64,000 nucleotides of DNA from the NCBI GenBank assembly GCA_049792875.1, contig JBARBI010000064.1:1-64000 (forward strand), read 5' to 3'. The stretch's first letter is position 1. Every line of letters starts with the position of its first letter. This document shows, one piece after another, positions 23,034 to 31,045 of this stretch. The notes under the pieces are model-generated. The model saw only the letters and a list, made by a program, of their open reading frames with translations, was not told the DNA's origin and did no database searches. This DNA comes from Sulfotelmatobacter sp049792875. GTDB lineage: Bacteria > Acidobacteriota > Terriglobia > Terriglobales > Acidobacteriaceae. The translations under genes and the position numbers were made by a program.

Positions 23034-24038
23034 ATGTCGGAGCTTAATTCCCCGATTCCTACTTCGACGTTGGAGTACTACCAGGCGCTGCCGGAACCGA
23101 TAGGGCGGCCGCCTCGGCAACGCTATTGGCTGCATGGGTTACTGCTGCTGGCGACGTGCTTTACCACTCTGGTAGTGGGAGCGCGGATGGAGTTCAACTT
23201 CCTGCATAACCTGCCGCCGTTTGCAGCTGGCGATGAGTGGCTTCCCTTCTTTCCCCTGGGATGGGTAGTTGCGCAACCATCGCGACTGCTTCTCGGGGTA
23301 CCGTTTTCAGCGACGCTGCTATTCATTTTGCTGGCGCATGAGATGGGGCACTACCTGTTTTGCCGATACTACAGAGTGCGGGCGACGCTTCCCTTCTTTA
23401 TTCCAGCGCCGACATTGATTGGGACTCTAGGAGCGGTAATTCGCATTAGGGCGCCGATCCGTTCCCGGGTTGCATTGTTCGACATCGGTATTGCGGGACC
23501 GATCATGGGATTCGTCGTCGCCGTGGTTACGCTGGCGTTTGCGATGAGCCTCTCCAAGCCGCTCGCACCCGGCATGGGTCCGTCTGACTTGCAACTAGGC
23601 TTTCCAGCGATCTTCTACCTCGTGCATAACGGACAGCGTCTGATCGCTCCGCATCACGCCATATCTGTATTGCCGCTGAGCCGGGTGTATCTGCACCCGA
23701 CAGCAGTGGCCGCGTGGGTGGGCATGTTTGCAACCGCGCTGAACCTGCTGCCCAGCAGCCAATTGGACGGCGGGCACATTGTTTACGCGCTTTCACCGCG
23801 GGCGCACCGGGTGATTTCATGGATTACCGTGATCGCTCTTGTCTATTTGGGACGCATCTATGTGGGGTGGCGCGTCTGGGCAGGGTTGATCATCGTGATG
23901 AATGTGATTACTTACCGCCAGCAGCAGGCTCCCGAATTTCCCATGCTTCCGGCCAGTCGGTGGGCCCTGGCCTTGCTGGCAATCGTCATGCTGGTGCTGA
24001 CCTTCACGATCTCACCCTTCCAGATGAGCTGGCGATAG
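23034..24038 (+). CDS. Site-2 protease family (M50) intramembrane metalloprotease
   Basis: The 334-residue membrane protein has six or more hydrophobic spans. The zinc motif HEMGH is at residues 102-106 inside a span, and the third ligand is in LLPSSQLDGGHIVYAL near residue 245, where the family has N/D-P/L-DG. This is the minimal S2P core of EcsP/SREBP-type enzymes without a PDZ domain. It would cut membrane-bound regulatory proteins within the bilayer; the target is unknown, since no anti-sigma factor gene is adjacent. It converges with priA. Confidence 0.88.
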   Translation: MSELNSPIPTSTLEYYQALPEPIGRPPRQRYWLHGLLLLATCFTTLVVGARMEFNFLHNLPPFAAGDEWLPFFPLGWVVAQPSRLLLGVPFSATLLFILLAHEMGHYLFCRYYRVRATLPFFIPAPTLIGTLGAVIRIRAPIRSRVALFDIGIAGPIMGFVVAVVTLAFAMSLSKPLAPGMGPSDLQLGFPAIFYLVHNGQRLIAPHHAISVLPLSRVYLHPTAVAAWVGMFATALNLLPSSQLDGGHIVYALSPRAHRVISWITVIALVYLGRIYVGWRVWAGLIIVMNVITYRQQQAPEFPMLPASRWALALLAIVMLVLTFTISPFQMSWR

Positions 24039-24136
24039 TCACGCAGCAAGACTGCGGAACTGCACTCCGCCGGACGTCGGAGACGGCGGTCCGCGCATAA
24101 GATCTGGAGCAAACTCGAGAAGCCAGAGCTGTTCTG

Positions 24137-26599
24137 TCACATCAACCAGAGCGCATCAACGTCCACAATCACTTGGGTGCGCGGGATCTTTTCTTGCGCG
24201 GCGTAGGCCAGCATCGCACGCAGGGTCCGGTTGAGCTTTTCCCGGCTGGGGGACTTGAGCACGAAGTGATAGCGATAGTCGCGTTTCAGGCGCATGATGG
24301 GAGCAGCCGCCGGGCCCAGCACGCGGACACCTTCATGGCGAGTCCCGTCGAACCATTTGCCTAACGTTCCCGACCATTGCAGGACGTCGTCGAGTTTATC
24401 GCTGCGCACCAGCACGTTGGCCAGCGCGGAATAGGGCGGATAGTGCATCCAGCTGCGGAATTGCAGTTCTTTTTCGTAGAAGCCAACGAAGTCGTGCCGG
24501 GTGGCATACTGCACGGCGTAGTGGTCCTGAAAATAAGTCTGCAGCACAACTTTGCCAGGCGTCTGGCCACGTCCGGCGCGTCCGGCAACCTGTGTCAGCA
24601 ACTGGAAGGTGCGCTCGGCAGCGCGGAAATCCGGGAAACCGAGGGCGACGTCGGCTCCGACCACACCCACCAGCGTCACGCCGTGGATGTCGTGGCCTTT
24701 GGCGATCATCTGGGTGCCAACGAGAAGGTCCAGTTGCCCTTCGTTCAGGGCGTTCAACGCACGCTCGAAATCCTCGTGGCTGCGCACGGTGTCGCGGTCG
24801 AGGCGGGCAATGCGCGCCTGGGGAAACATGCCGTGCAGCAACTCTTCCAGCTTTTCTGATCCCGTCCCGAGAAAATAAACATACTCGCTGCCGCAATGCA
24901 CACACGCCTTCGGCACAGTTGCGGTGTAGCCGCAGTAGTGGCAGACCATTTTGTGTTCGCGCTTGTGATGGGTCAGCGCGATGGCGCAGTTCTGGCATTC
25001 GAGTTTCTTGCCGCAGGTGCGGCACAGGACCACGGGCGAATATCCACGACGGTTGAGCAGCACCATGACCTGCTCTTTGCGGTCGAGCCGTTCCTTGATC
25101 TCCGCGGCCAGTTTTCGCGAGATGACCTGCTCGCGGCCAGTTTCCTGAAACTCTTGGCGCATGTCGATGATTTCGACTTCGGGCAGCGGCCTCTGTTCTA
25201 CGCGATCCGGCAGCTCGACCAGGGCGTACTTGTTCTTCTTGGCGTTGAAATACGATTCTAGCGAAGGCGTTGCCGAACCCAGCACGACGACAGCGTTCGC
25301 CATCTTGGCGCGCATCACGGCGATGTCGCGGGCGTGGTAGCGCGGAGTCTCTTCCTGCTTGTAGGAGGAGTCATGCTCTTCGTCGACGATGATGAGCGCG
25401 AGGTCGGCGACGGGGGCGAAGACGGCTGACCGCGTGCCGACGACCATGCGCGCTTCGCCGCGCTTGATGCGGTGCCACTGCTCGGCGCGTTCGCGGTCGG
25501 AGAATGCGGAGTGCAGGATGGCCACTTGGTCGCCGAAGATCTGATGCAGATCGGCCGCCACCGCCGGGGTCAGGCCGATTTCAGGGACAAGCAGGATGGC
25601 AGAGCGCCCGGCCTCAAGCACCGCGCGCATGCCTGCCAGATACACCGCCGTCTTGCCCGAGCCGGTGACGCCGTGCAGCAACATACCGAAAAACTTGCGC
25701 GCTGCAACCCCGTCCTTGATCCGCTTGAGGGCAGATTGCTGCGCGGGGTTCAAATCGAAATCGAAAAGAGACGGCCGAGGCTTAGAGCGCGAAACGGTGA
25801 ACTCAGCGGGCACTTCGACGATTTCGACCAGACTGCGCCGAACCAGCGTGGCGAGCGTAGTTCGCGGTACGTCGAGCGATTGCAGCGTGGTCAGCGGAAC
25901 CCGTCCTCCGGAAGCAGCCAGGGTGTCGACCAGCTTCCGTTGGTTGTCGTTCAGTTTGCCGTCGGCGGAGTTCAACTCTGCGATTTTTACGGTGCGGGTT
26001 GCGTCCTGCGGGGCGGACACGTCTTCGCGCGCCAGCCATTTCTTGCGGACCATCCCCGCGAGTACGGCCCTGGAGACACGAGTTACGGAACGAAGTGTCT
26101 CTTCCCGGACCAAAGTCTCTGAACCTAGCTCGACTCCCGGCTCGTGCGCGGCCAGATAATCAAGTACACGGAATTCGGCGCCTTGCTCCTCCGGAGTCCG
26201 CCGCGAGCGGGCCGATGATCCGGACATGCCCGCCAGGTGCAGGGCCATTTGTCCATCTTCTGTGAGGCGATAGCCGATGGAGCGTTTGAACTCGGCGTTC
26301 AGCGGCAGCATGGTGCGGAACACTTCCCCGAGTGGGGCGAGGTAATAGTCGGCGATCCAACGGCCCAGTTGCAGCAACTGCTCGTCGAGCACCGGTGCCG
26401 AGTCGAGAACAGCGAGAATCTTCTTCGTGGTGACAGACGGTTTACGGTCGTGCAGGTCAACGACAACGCCCGTCATCCGCCGCTGGCGGAATGGGACCAG
26501 CACCCTCCCGCCGACGACTGGCGCGCCATCCGCGGGGACACGATAGGTGAAAACCATGTCCAGCGGCACGGGTACAGCGACGTCGCAGAATTCGGGCAT
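24137..26599 (-). CDS. priA: Primosomal protein N', replication restart helicase
   Basis: The 820-residue superfamily 2 helicase restarts collapsed forks by loading the primosome. It contains the N-terminal 3'-end-binding domain (VAVPVPLDMVFTYRVP, GRVLVPFRQRRMTGVV), Walker A HGVTGSGKTAVYL near residue 310, the DEEH box IIVDEEHDSSYKQEE, a zinc-binding insert with paired cysteines (CRTCGKKLECQNC and CHYCGYTATVPKACVHC), and the helicase motifs GTQMIAKGHD and LLTQVAGRAGRG. Length is slightly above E. coli PriA (732) because of a longer region between the N domain and the helicase. The next gene upstream is the UDG, 156 bases away across a repeat. Confidence 0.95.
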   Translation of the reverse strand: MPEFCDVAVPVPLDMVFTYRVPADGAPVVGGRVLVPFRQRRMTGVVVDLHDRKPSVTTKKILAVLDSAPVLDEQLLQLGRWIADYYLAPLGEVFRTMLPLNAEFKRSIGYRLTEDGQMALHLAGMSGSSARSRRTPEEQGAEFRVLDYLAAHEPGVELGSETLVREETLRSVTRVSRAVLAGMVRKKWLAREDVSAPQDATRTVKIAELNSADGKLNDNQRKLVDTLAASGGRVPLTTLQSLDVPRTTLATLVRRSLVEIVEVPAEFTVSRSKPRPSLFDFDLNPAQQSALKRIKDGVAARKFFGMLLHGVTGSGKTAVYLAGMRAVLEAGRSAILLVPEIGLTPAVAADLHQIFGDQVAILHSAFSDRERAEQWHRIKRGEARMVVGTRSAVFAPVADLALIIVDEEHDSSYKQEETPRYHARDIAVMRAKMANAVVVLGSATPSLESYFNAKKNKYALVELPDRVEQRPLPEVEIIDMRQEFQETGREQVISRKLAAEIKERLDRKEQVMVLLNRRGYSPVVLCRTCGKKLECQNCAIALTHHKREHKMVCHYCGYTATVPKACVHCGSEYVYFLGTGSEKLEELLHGMFPQARIARLDRDTVRSHEDFERALNALNEGQLDLLVGTQMIAKGHDIHGVTLVGVVGADVALGFPDFRAAERTFQLLTQVAGRAGRGQTPGKVVLQTYFQDHYAVQYATRHDFVGFYEKELQFRSWMHYPPYSALANVLVRSDKLDDVLQWSGTLGKWFDGTRHEGVRVLGPAAAPIMRLKRDYRYHFVLKSPSREKLNRTLRAMLAYAAQEKIPRTQVIVDVDALWLM

Positions 26600-26684
26600 C
26601 GGTCTCAGAGGATAGCAGTGACGCTTGAGGAAAGGTAAATCGCGGACTCTCGACTATCTCAGTTTGGAGGTTACGAGCAAACTA

Positions 26685-26732
26685 GTCGAGCTTCGCTCGA
26701 CCGCAACAGCCGAGGGCAACTGTCCCCACATG
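26685..26732 (-). repeat. Palindromic repeat family A (inverted), intergenic
   Basis: GTCGAGCTTCGCTCGAC, then CGCAACAGCCGAGGGCAACT then GTCCCCACATGA. It has both parts seen in the alaS insert, here between priA and the UDG gene, which helps define the full element of about 48 bases. Confidence 0.8.
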
Positions 26733-26754
26733 AGTATTTCCGCGGACAGACTAC

Positions 26755-27642
26755 CTATTCCTCGGGCTTTTTGGGAGGCTTGAGGCCCAGGTATTTCATG
26801 ACCATCTGCAAATCTTTCCAAGCCTCGCCTTTCTGGCGGGGATCACGCAGGAGAAACGCAGGATGGTAGGTTACCGCAAGCTTCGTCCCCTCCCACGAAG
26901 GATCGCTGCTGCGCGTGCCGACGGGCATGAAGTCATAGAAACGGCCACGCAGTTCCGACATCGGCGCATTGATGGCGAGCAGGCTCTTGGCCGCAACCGC
27001 GCCGAGTGCGACCATTACCTTGGGCTTGATGACGGCAATCTGCCGCATCAGAAACGGAGAACAGGTTTCGCATTCGTCGCGCTCCGGCGTGCGATTGCCC
27101 GGCGGACGGCACTTCACCACGTTCGCAATATAGACATCCTCACGGCGGATGCCCATGGCCTTGATCATGTTGTTGAGCAACTGCCCGGCCCTACCCACAA
27201 AAGGTTCGCCCTGCGCGTCCTCGTCGGCGCCGGGGCCTTCGCCCACGAACATGAGGTCGGCGCGCGGATTGCCTACTCCAAAGACGATCTGCTTGCGGCC
27301 CTGCTTGTGCAGTTTGCAGCGCGTGCAGTCGCCCAGGTCTTCACGAATGAGTTTGAGCGCGGTGATGGGATCCGGAACCCCATGCTCAGGCTTCGGAGTC
27401 AGTACCTCGAAAATGTTTCCGTCGGCGACCTTTGCGACTACGGTGGATTTCTTAGGGGCCATTTCCTCTCGCAGTTCCTGGGATATGGAAGATAAAGCGT
27501 GTTCGTCAATGTCCGCGACGGCCGTGGCGGACCCGGAGGCTCTTGGTTCGCGCCGGTAAAAATCGTAGATGCCCATTTCATGGCAGTAGCGGACGCGTTC
27601 GGTGAGAGCGCGGCGCAGAATGGGATCAAGAGTGTGAGGCAT
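26755..27642 (-). CDS. Family 4 (iron-sulfur) uracil-DNA glycosylase
   Basis: The 295-residue enzyme removes uracil from DNA. From about residue 95 it is a UDGa/family 4 domain: the catalytic motif GEGPGADEDAQGEPFVGRAG, motif YIANVVKCRPPGNRTP and the base-binding loop VTYHPAFLLRDP. Four cysteines, probably C106, C109, C178 and C194, would hold the [4Fe-4S] cluster. The first 90 residues are an extension of low conservation, common in SPO1-type and long bacterial members. It lies in the priA-coaBC-rpoZ-gmk block, 42 bases after coaBC, and is likely co-transcribed with it. Confidence 0.92.
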   Translation of the reverse strand: MPHTLDPILRRALTERVRYCHEMGIYDFYRREPRASGSATAVADIDEHALSSISQELREEMAPKKSTVVAKVADGNIFEVLTPKPEHGVPDPITALKLIREDLGDCTRCKLHKQGRKQIVFGVGNPRADLMFVGEGPGADEDAQGEPFVGRAGQLLNNMIKAMGIRREDVYIANVVKCRPPGNRTPERDECETCSPFLMRQIAVIKPKVMVALGAVAAKSLLAINAPMSELRGRFYDFMPVGTRSSDPSWEGTKLAVTYHPAFLLRDPRQKGEAWKDLQMVMKYLGLKPPKKPEE

Positions 27643-27684
27643 CGGTTGTTCGATTGTAAAGCAGAGTACCCTGGTGTGACCTGA

Positions 27685-28902
27685 TCAGGCTTTCACGGGC
27701 GATTTACGGTGCTGACGGAGACGCACTACCTGGTTGAGGACGCGCTGGGCAACCTCCCACTTGGTGGTTTCGGGAACTTCCACCACCTCGTCGCGGCTGA
27801 TAATGGTGACTGCGTTGAGGTCCGAATCGAAGCCCACGCCCTCGCGCGAAACGTCATTGACCACAATGGCATCGAGATTCTTCGAGACCAGCTTCTGACG
27901 CGCATTTTCCAGAACGTTTTCAGTTTCGGCGGCGAAGCCCACGATAATCTGCGCACCCTTCCGAGAAGAAATTTCTTTCAGGATGTCGGGCGTGGCTTCC
28001 AGTTCCAGAGTCATCGGACCCTTGCGCTTGATCTTTTGGCTTGCGGCGGCCTTCGGGCGATAGTCGGAAACGGCGGCGGTCTTAATCACGACGCTCGCCT
28101 GAGGGAGCAACTTGAGCACGGCATCCCTCATTTCTTCGGCGGACTCGACTCGAGTCACTTCGGCAGCGCCGGGCGGAGTGAGCGAAGTCGGGCCGCTGAC
28201 CAGGAGAACGCGCGCGCCTCGTCGCAAGGCGGCCTCGGCGAGTGCATAGCCCATGCGGCCGCTGGAGCGGTTGGTGAGATAGCGCACCGGATCGACCTTC
28301 TCACGGGTTGGGCCGGCAGTGAGCAGCACCGTTTCACCACTGAGATCCTGGGATGCTCCCAGCGCTTCCATCACGGCAGCAACGATGCCTTCGTTTTCCG
28401 CAAGGCGGCCGGGGCCAGTCATTCCGCAGGCCAGGTAGCCCAAGCCCGGTTCAACAATCTTCACGCCCCGCTGCCGCAGAATCTGCAGATTCGCCTGTGT
28501 CGCCAAATGATTCCACATGTTGACATTCATGGCGGGCGCGACCACCACCGGCGCCGTGGTCGCGAGGTACAGAGTCGTCAGGAAATCGCTGGCGATCCCC
28601 TGCGCGAAGTGAGCCAGAACGTCGGCCGTGGCGGGAGCCACGACGAGGGCGTCGATGGATTGCGCGACGGCGATGTGCTCGATCGCGGAGTCGAGGTTTG
28701 GCGCTTGCTCTTCACCGGGTGCGAACATGCCGGTGATGACTTTCTCTCCGGAAAGCGCTGCGAAGGTAAGGGGACGAACGAACTCTTGAGCGGCACGCGT
28801 CATCACGACCTGCACACGGATGCCGCGATCCTGCAACAACCGGACAATCTCGGCCGCTTTGTAGGCCGCGATTCCACCACTGACGCCAAAGGCGATTTTC
28901 AT
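27685..28902 (-). CDS. coaBC: Bifunctional phosphopantothenoylcysteine decarboxylase/synthase
   Basis: The 405-residue enzyme makes 4'-phosphopantetheine from 4'-phosphopantothenate, cysteine and CTP in coenzyme A synthesis. The N-terminal CoaC flavoprotein half has GVSGGIAAYKAAEIVR, the catalytic-histidine region and APAMNVNMWNHLATQANLQI, and the active cysteine of GYLACGMTGPGRLAE near residue 159. The C-terminal CoaB half has LLTAGPTREKVDPVRYLTNR, the CTP-binding KIKRKGPMTLELEATPDIL and the dimer strand NLDAIVVNDVSREGVGFDSD. Length is normal. Its position between rpoZ and the UDG/priA genes is a widespread arrangement. Confidence 0.95.
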   Translation of the reverse strand: MKIAFGVSGGIAAYKAAEIVRLLQDRGIRVQVVMTRAAQEFVRPLTFAALSGEKVITGMFAPGEEQAPNLDSAIEHIAVAQSIDALVVAPATADVLAHFAQGIASDFLTTLYLATTAPVVVAPAMNVNMWNHLATQANLQILRQRGVKIVEPGLGYLACGMTGPGRLAENEGIVAAVMEALGASQDLSGETVLLTAGPTREKVDPVRYLTNRSSGRMGYALAEAALRRGARVLLVSGPTSLTPPGAAEVTRVESAEEMRDAVLKLLPQASVVIKTAAVSDYRPKAAASQKIKRKGPMTLELEATPDILKEISSRKGAQIIVGFAAETENVLENARQKLVSKNLDAIVVNDVSREGVGFDSDLNAVTIISRDEVVEVPETTKWEVAQRVLNQVVRLRQHRKSPVKA

Positions 28903-28910
28903 GGGAGTTT

Positions 28911-28936
28911 TGATTGTTGATTGCTGATTGTTGATT
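28911..28936. repeat. Dispersed repeat family E
   Basis: TGATTGTTGATTGCTGATTG then TTGATT, directly upstream of coaBC; compare 19530-19560. A partly complementary stretch (AAATCAACAATTCC) ends the same gap near 28984-28997. Confidence 0.6.
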
Positions 28937-28997
28937 CAAAACCGTTTATACTCGAGTTTCGCACTGAACAATCGACAATCGGGAAATCAACAATTCC

Positions 28998-29231
28998 TTA
29001 GTCCTGGCCCAGCGCCTTGTCGAGCGCCTCTTCGGCTTGCTCAGCGGCGGTGCGGGTTTCCGGAATTTCCCACTTCACCTTGCCGGCGCGAATTTCATCC
29101 TGTGCGATACGGCAAGGCTTGCGAGAATTCGTATCGACCACAGGTGGCGCGCCGGACTGGAGTTGCCGCGCACGTCGCGCTGCCACCAAAATGTACCTGT
29201 AGTTGCTGTCAAAACCTTCGATCAACTTCAT
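28998..29231 (-). CDS. rpoZ: RNA polymerase omega subunit
   Basis: The 77-residue protein helps assemble and stabilise RNA polymerase by binding the beta-prime C-terminus. The omega signature is seen in NYRYILVAARRARQLQSGAP, followed by KPCRIAQDEIRAGKVKW, where many bacteria have KP-x-x-IA-x-EEI-x-GK. It is short but normal for acidobacterial omega. GGGAGAG lies upstream of the ATG. It follows gmk, as in E. coli and many other phyla, with 156 bases between them. Confidence 0.92.
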   Translation of the reverse strand: MKLIEGFDSNYRYILVAARRARQLQSGAPPVVDTNSRKPCRIAQDEIRAGKVKWEIPETRTAAEQAEEALDKALGQD

Positions 29232-29387
29232 TGGGACTCTCCCTCGAAAATCAAGTTTGAAGTCTAATCAGCGCCTGTCGTCGAACGATGCGCTCCACAC
29301 AACGCCGCCAACTCTCGGGCGGTCTCGCTCTTTCGATGAGCGGCCTCCGACGCCGGTTGCCGCGTCCTTAAAATGATACCGCGAAAT

Positions 29388-30098
29388 CTAGGGGCGTGCC
29401 GAGGGCGGGGGGGCACCAAAGGACCCCAGGATCGGTCCCACCCGGTCCCGGACATTTGCCAACCGATGACGGTCCGCCAAGTCGACTATATTCTTCTGCT
29501 CGGGGGACAGAGGTGAATTCGACCTCGACAAGCGCTCCGACAGAACGATCGCCTGCAGGCCGTCGCTCGATTCCTCCAGCTTGTCGTTGATCAAAATATA
29601 GTCGTATTTTTTGTAGCTCTCAATCTCACGACGGGCCGCGTCCAACCGGCGATCGATCACCTGCTCTGAATCCTCGCCGCGCATCCGCAGGCGCCATTCC
29701 AGAGTCTTGCGGTCGGGCGGCAGCACGAAAATGCTGACAGCATCCGGCAGTTTCTGCTTGATCTGTGCGGCTCCCTGCACGTCAATGTCGAGCAACAGAT
29801 CGTTCCCCTTTTGCTCCGCCTCGCGCAGGAACCGTCGCGCCGTGCCGTAGTAATCTGTTCCGTAGAGACTAGCATGCTCCAGGAACTCGTCGGCGGTGAT
29901 CATCTGCTCAAATTCCCGGCGCGATACGAAGTGGTATTGCTTGCCATTTTGCTCGCTGCCTCGGGGAGGCCGAGTGGTGTAGGAGATCGAAAAATCGAGA
30001 TGGGGGGTCATCTCAAGCAGCACGTTGACGAGGGTGGACTTCCCCGACCCGGAAGGTGCCGAGATGATGTAAACGATGGGCTTGTGCGGCGGGCTCAT
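29388..30098 (-). CDS. gmk: Guanylate kinase
   Basis: The 236-residue kinase phosphorylates GMP or dGMP with ATP. Landmarks are the P-loop SAPSGSGKSTLVN (residues 13-25), the GMP-binding YTTRPPRGSEQNGKQYHFVS, LEHASLYGTDYYGT, LLLDIDVQGA and the lid RLRMRGEDSEQVIDRRLDAA. It has about 30 residues more at the C-terminus than E. coli Gmk (207), proline-rich at the end. The start overlaps the yicC stop by four bases, giving translational coupling in the order yicC-gmk-rpoZ. Confidence 0.95.
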   Translation of the reverse strand: MSPPHKPIVYIISAPSGSGKSTLVNVLLEMTPHLDFSISYTTRPPRGSEQNGKQYHFVSRREFEQMITADEFLEHASLYGTDYYGTARRFLREAEQKGNDLLLDIDVQGAAQIKQKLPDAVSIFVLPPDRKTLEWRLRMRGEDSEQVIDRRLDAARREIESYKKYDYILINDKLEESSDGLQAIVLSERLSRSNSPLSPEQKNIVDLADRHRLANVRDRVGPILGSFGAPPPSARP

Positions 30099-31033
30099 TC
30101 GAGGTTTTGCACCTGTTCGCGCGATTTTTCGATTTCCGCTTTCATCGCCAGGCCTGCCTCGGTAATCTTCAGCGCTTCGCCCGCCAGTCCGGAAGTCTTC
30201 GAAAGCAGGGTATTGGCCTCGCGGTTCATTTCCTGCAGAAGGAAGTCTAGCTTCTTCCCGATCTCGCCGCCGGCATCGAGCAATCCCAGGAAATGCTGCA
30301 CGTGATTCTCAAGACGAACAATCTCTTCCTGGATGTCGCTGCGATCGACCAGCAGTGCGGCCTCCTGCAGCACGCGTTCCTTGTCCACGGTTGCACCTAA
30401 CAGTTCCTGAAGCCGAGAGTGCAGTCGTTCGCTGTAGTTCTGCAGCACGGCGCGGCGATGCTGTTGGACGGTCTTGCCCGCCTCGCGCAGGTGGGTCATA
30501 CGCTCGCGCAGTTCGCGCTCGATGCCCCGGCCCTCTTCCTCGCGCATCTGATTCAGCCGGTCCAGAGCTTCACCCACTCTTGCCATCACCGCGGCTTCGA
30601 TTTCGCCGTCGGCACCGTCATTCGCGGAATCGAGCGCGCCCGGAATACGAAGAACGGCGTTGAGGTCGGGCACCGCCGCGACGGAAAACTCGGCGGCGGC
30701 GGCTCGGAACGCAGAGATGTAGGCGCCAATAATCTCGCGGTTGATGGAGAACGTCTCACTCGTCGTGCGTTCCAGACTTAGCGTTACCTCGACGTGGCCA
30801 CGCCCCATCTTTTCCTTCAGCAGGCGGCGTAGCTGCATTTCGAGGGAATCGGTCCCCGAGGGCAGTCGAAAATGCAGATCCAGAAAGCGGTGGTTGACCG
30901 ACTTCAGTGACAGCGCAAAAGCCAGACGGCCGTTGGACTGAGCGGAACCGGCAGGGATGGCGGCGCTTCCGCCATTCTGCGGCTGAACTTCGCCTCTCAC
31001 CTGGGCGAAACCTGTCATCGAGCGTATGGGCAT
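30095..31033 (-). CDS. YicC/YloC-family endoribonuclease
   Basis: The 312-residue protein begins with the family signature MPIRSMTGFAQ and SLKSVNHRFLDLHFRLPSGT, and ends with the DUF1732 part EEIVRLENHVQHFLGLL, GKKLDFLLQEMNREANTLLS and KSREQVQNLE. E. coli YicC is an endoribonuclease reported to act on small RNAs. The gene is followed without a gap by gmk and rpoZ, a common order in many phyla. A short Gly/Ala/Ser insert (QPQNGGSAAIPAGSAQS) interrupts the first domain around residues 17-34. Confidence 0.9.
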   Translation of the reverse strand: MPIRSMTGFAQVRGEVQPQNGGSAAIPAGSAQSNGRLAFALSLKSVNHRFLDLHFRLPSGTDSLEMQLRRLLKEKMGRGHVEVTLSLERTTSETFSINREIIGAYISAFRAAAAEFSVAAVPDLNAVLRIPGALDSANDGADGEIEAAVMARVGEALDRLNQMREEEGRGIERELRERMTHLREAGKTVQQHRRAVLQNYSERLHSRLQELLGATVDKERVLQEAALLVDRSDIQEEIVRLENHVQHFLGLLDAGGEIGKKLDFLLQEMNREANTLLSKTSGLAGEALKITEAGLAMKAEIEKSREQVQNLE

Positions 31034-31045
31034 AGGGGCCGTGTC

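Noticed and set aside
27709..28920. 403-residue plus-strand frame opposite coaBC
   Set aside because: It is antisense to a complete CoaBC with all motifs; composition is His/Arg/Gly-rich shadow sequence.
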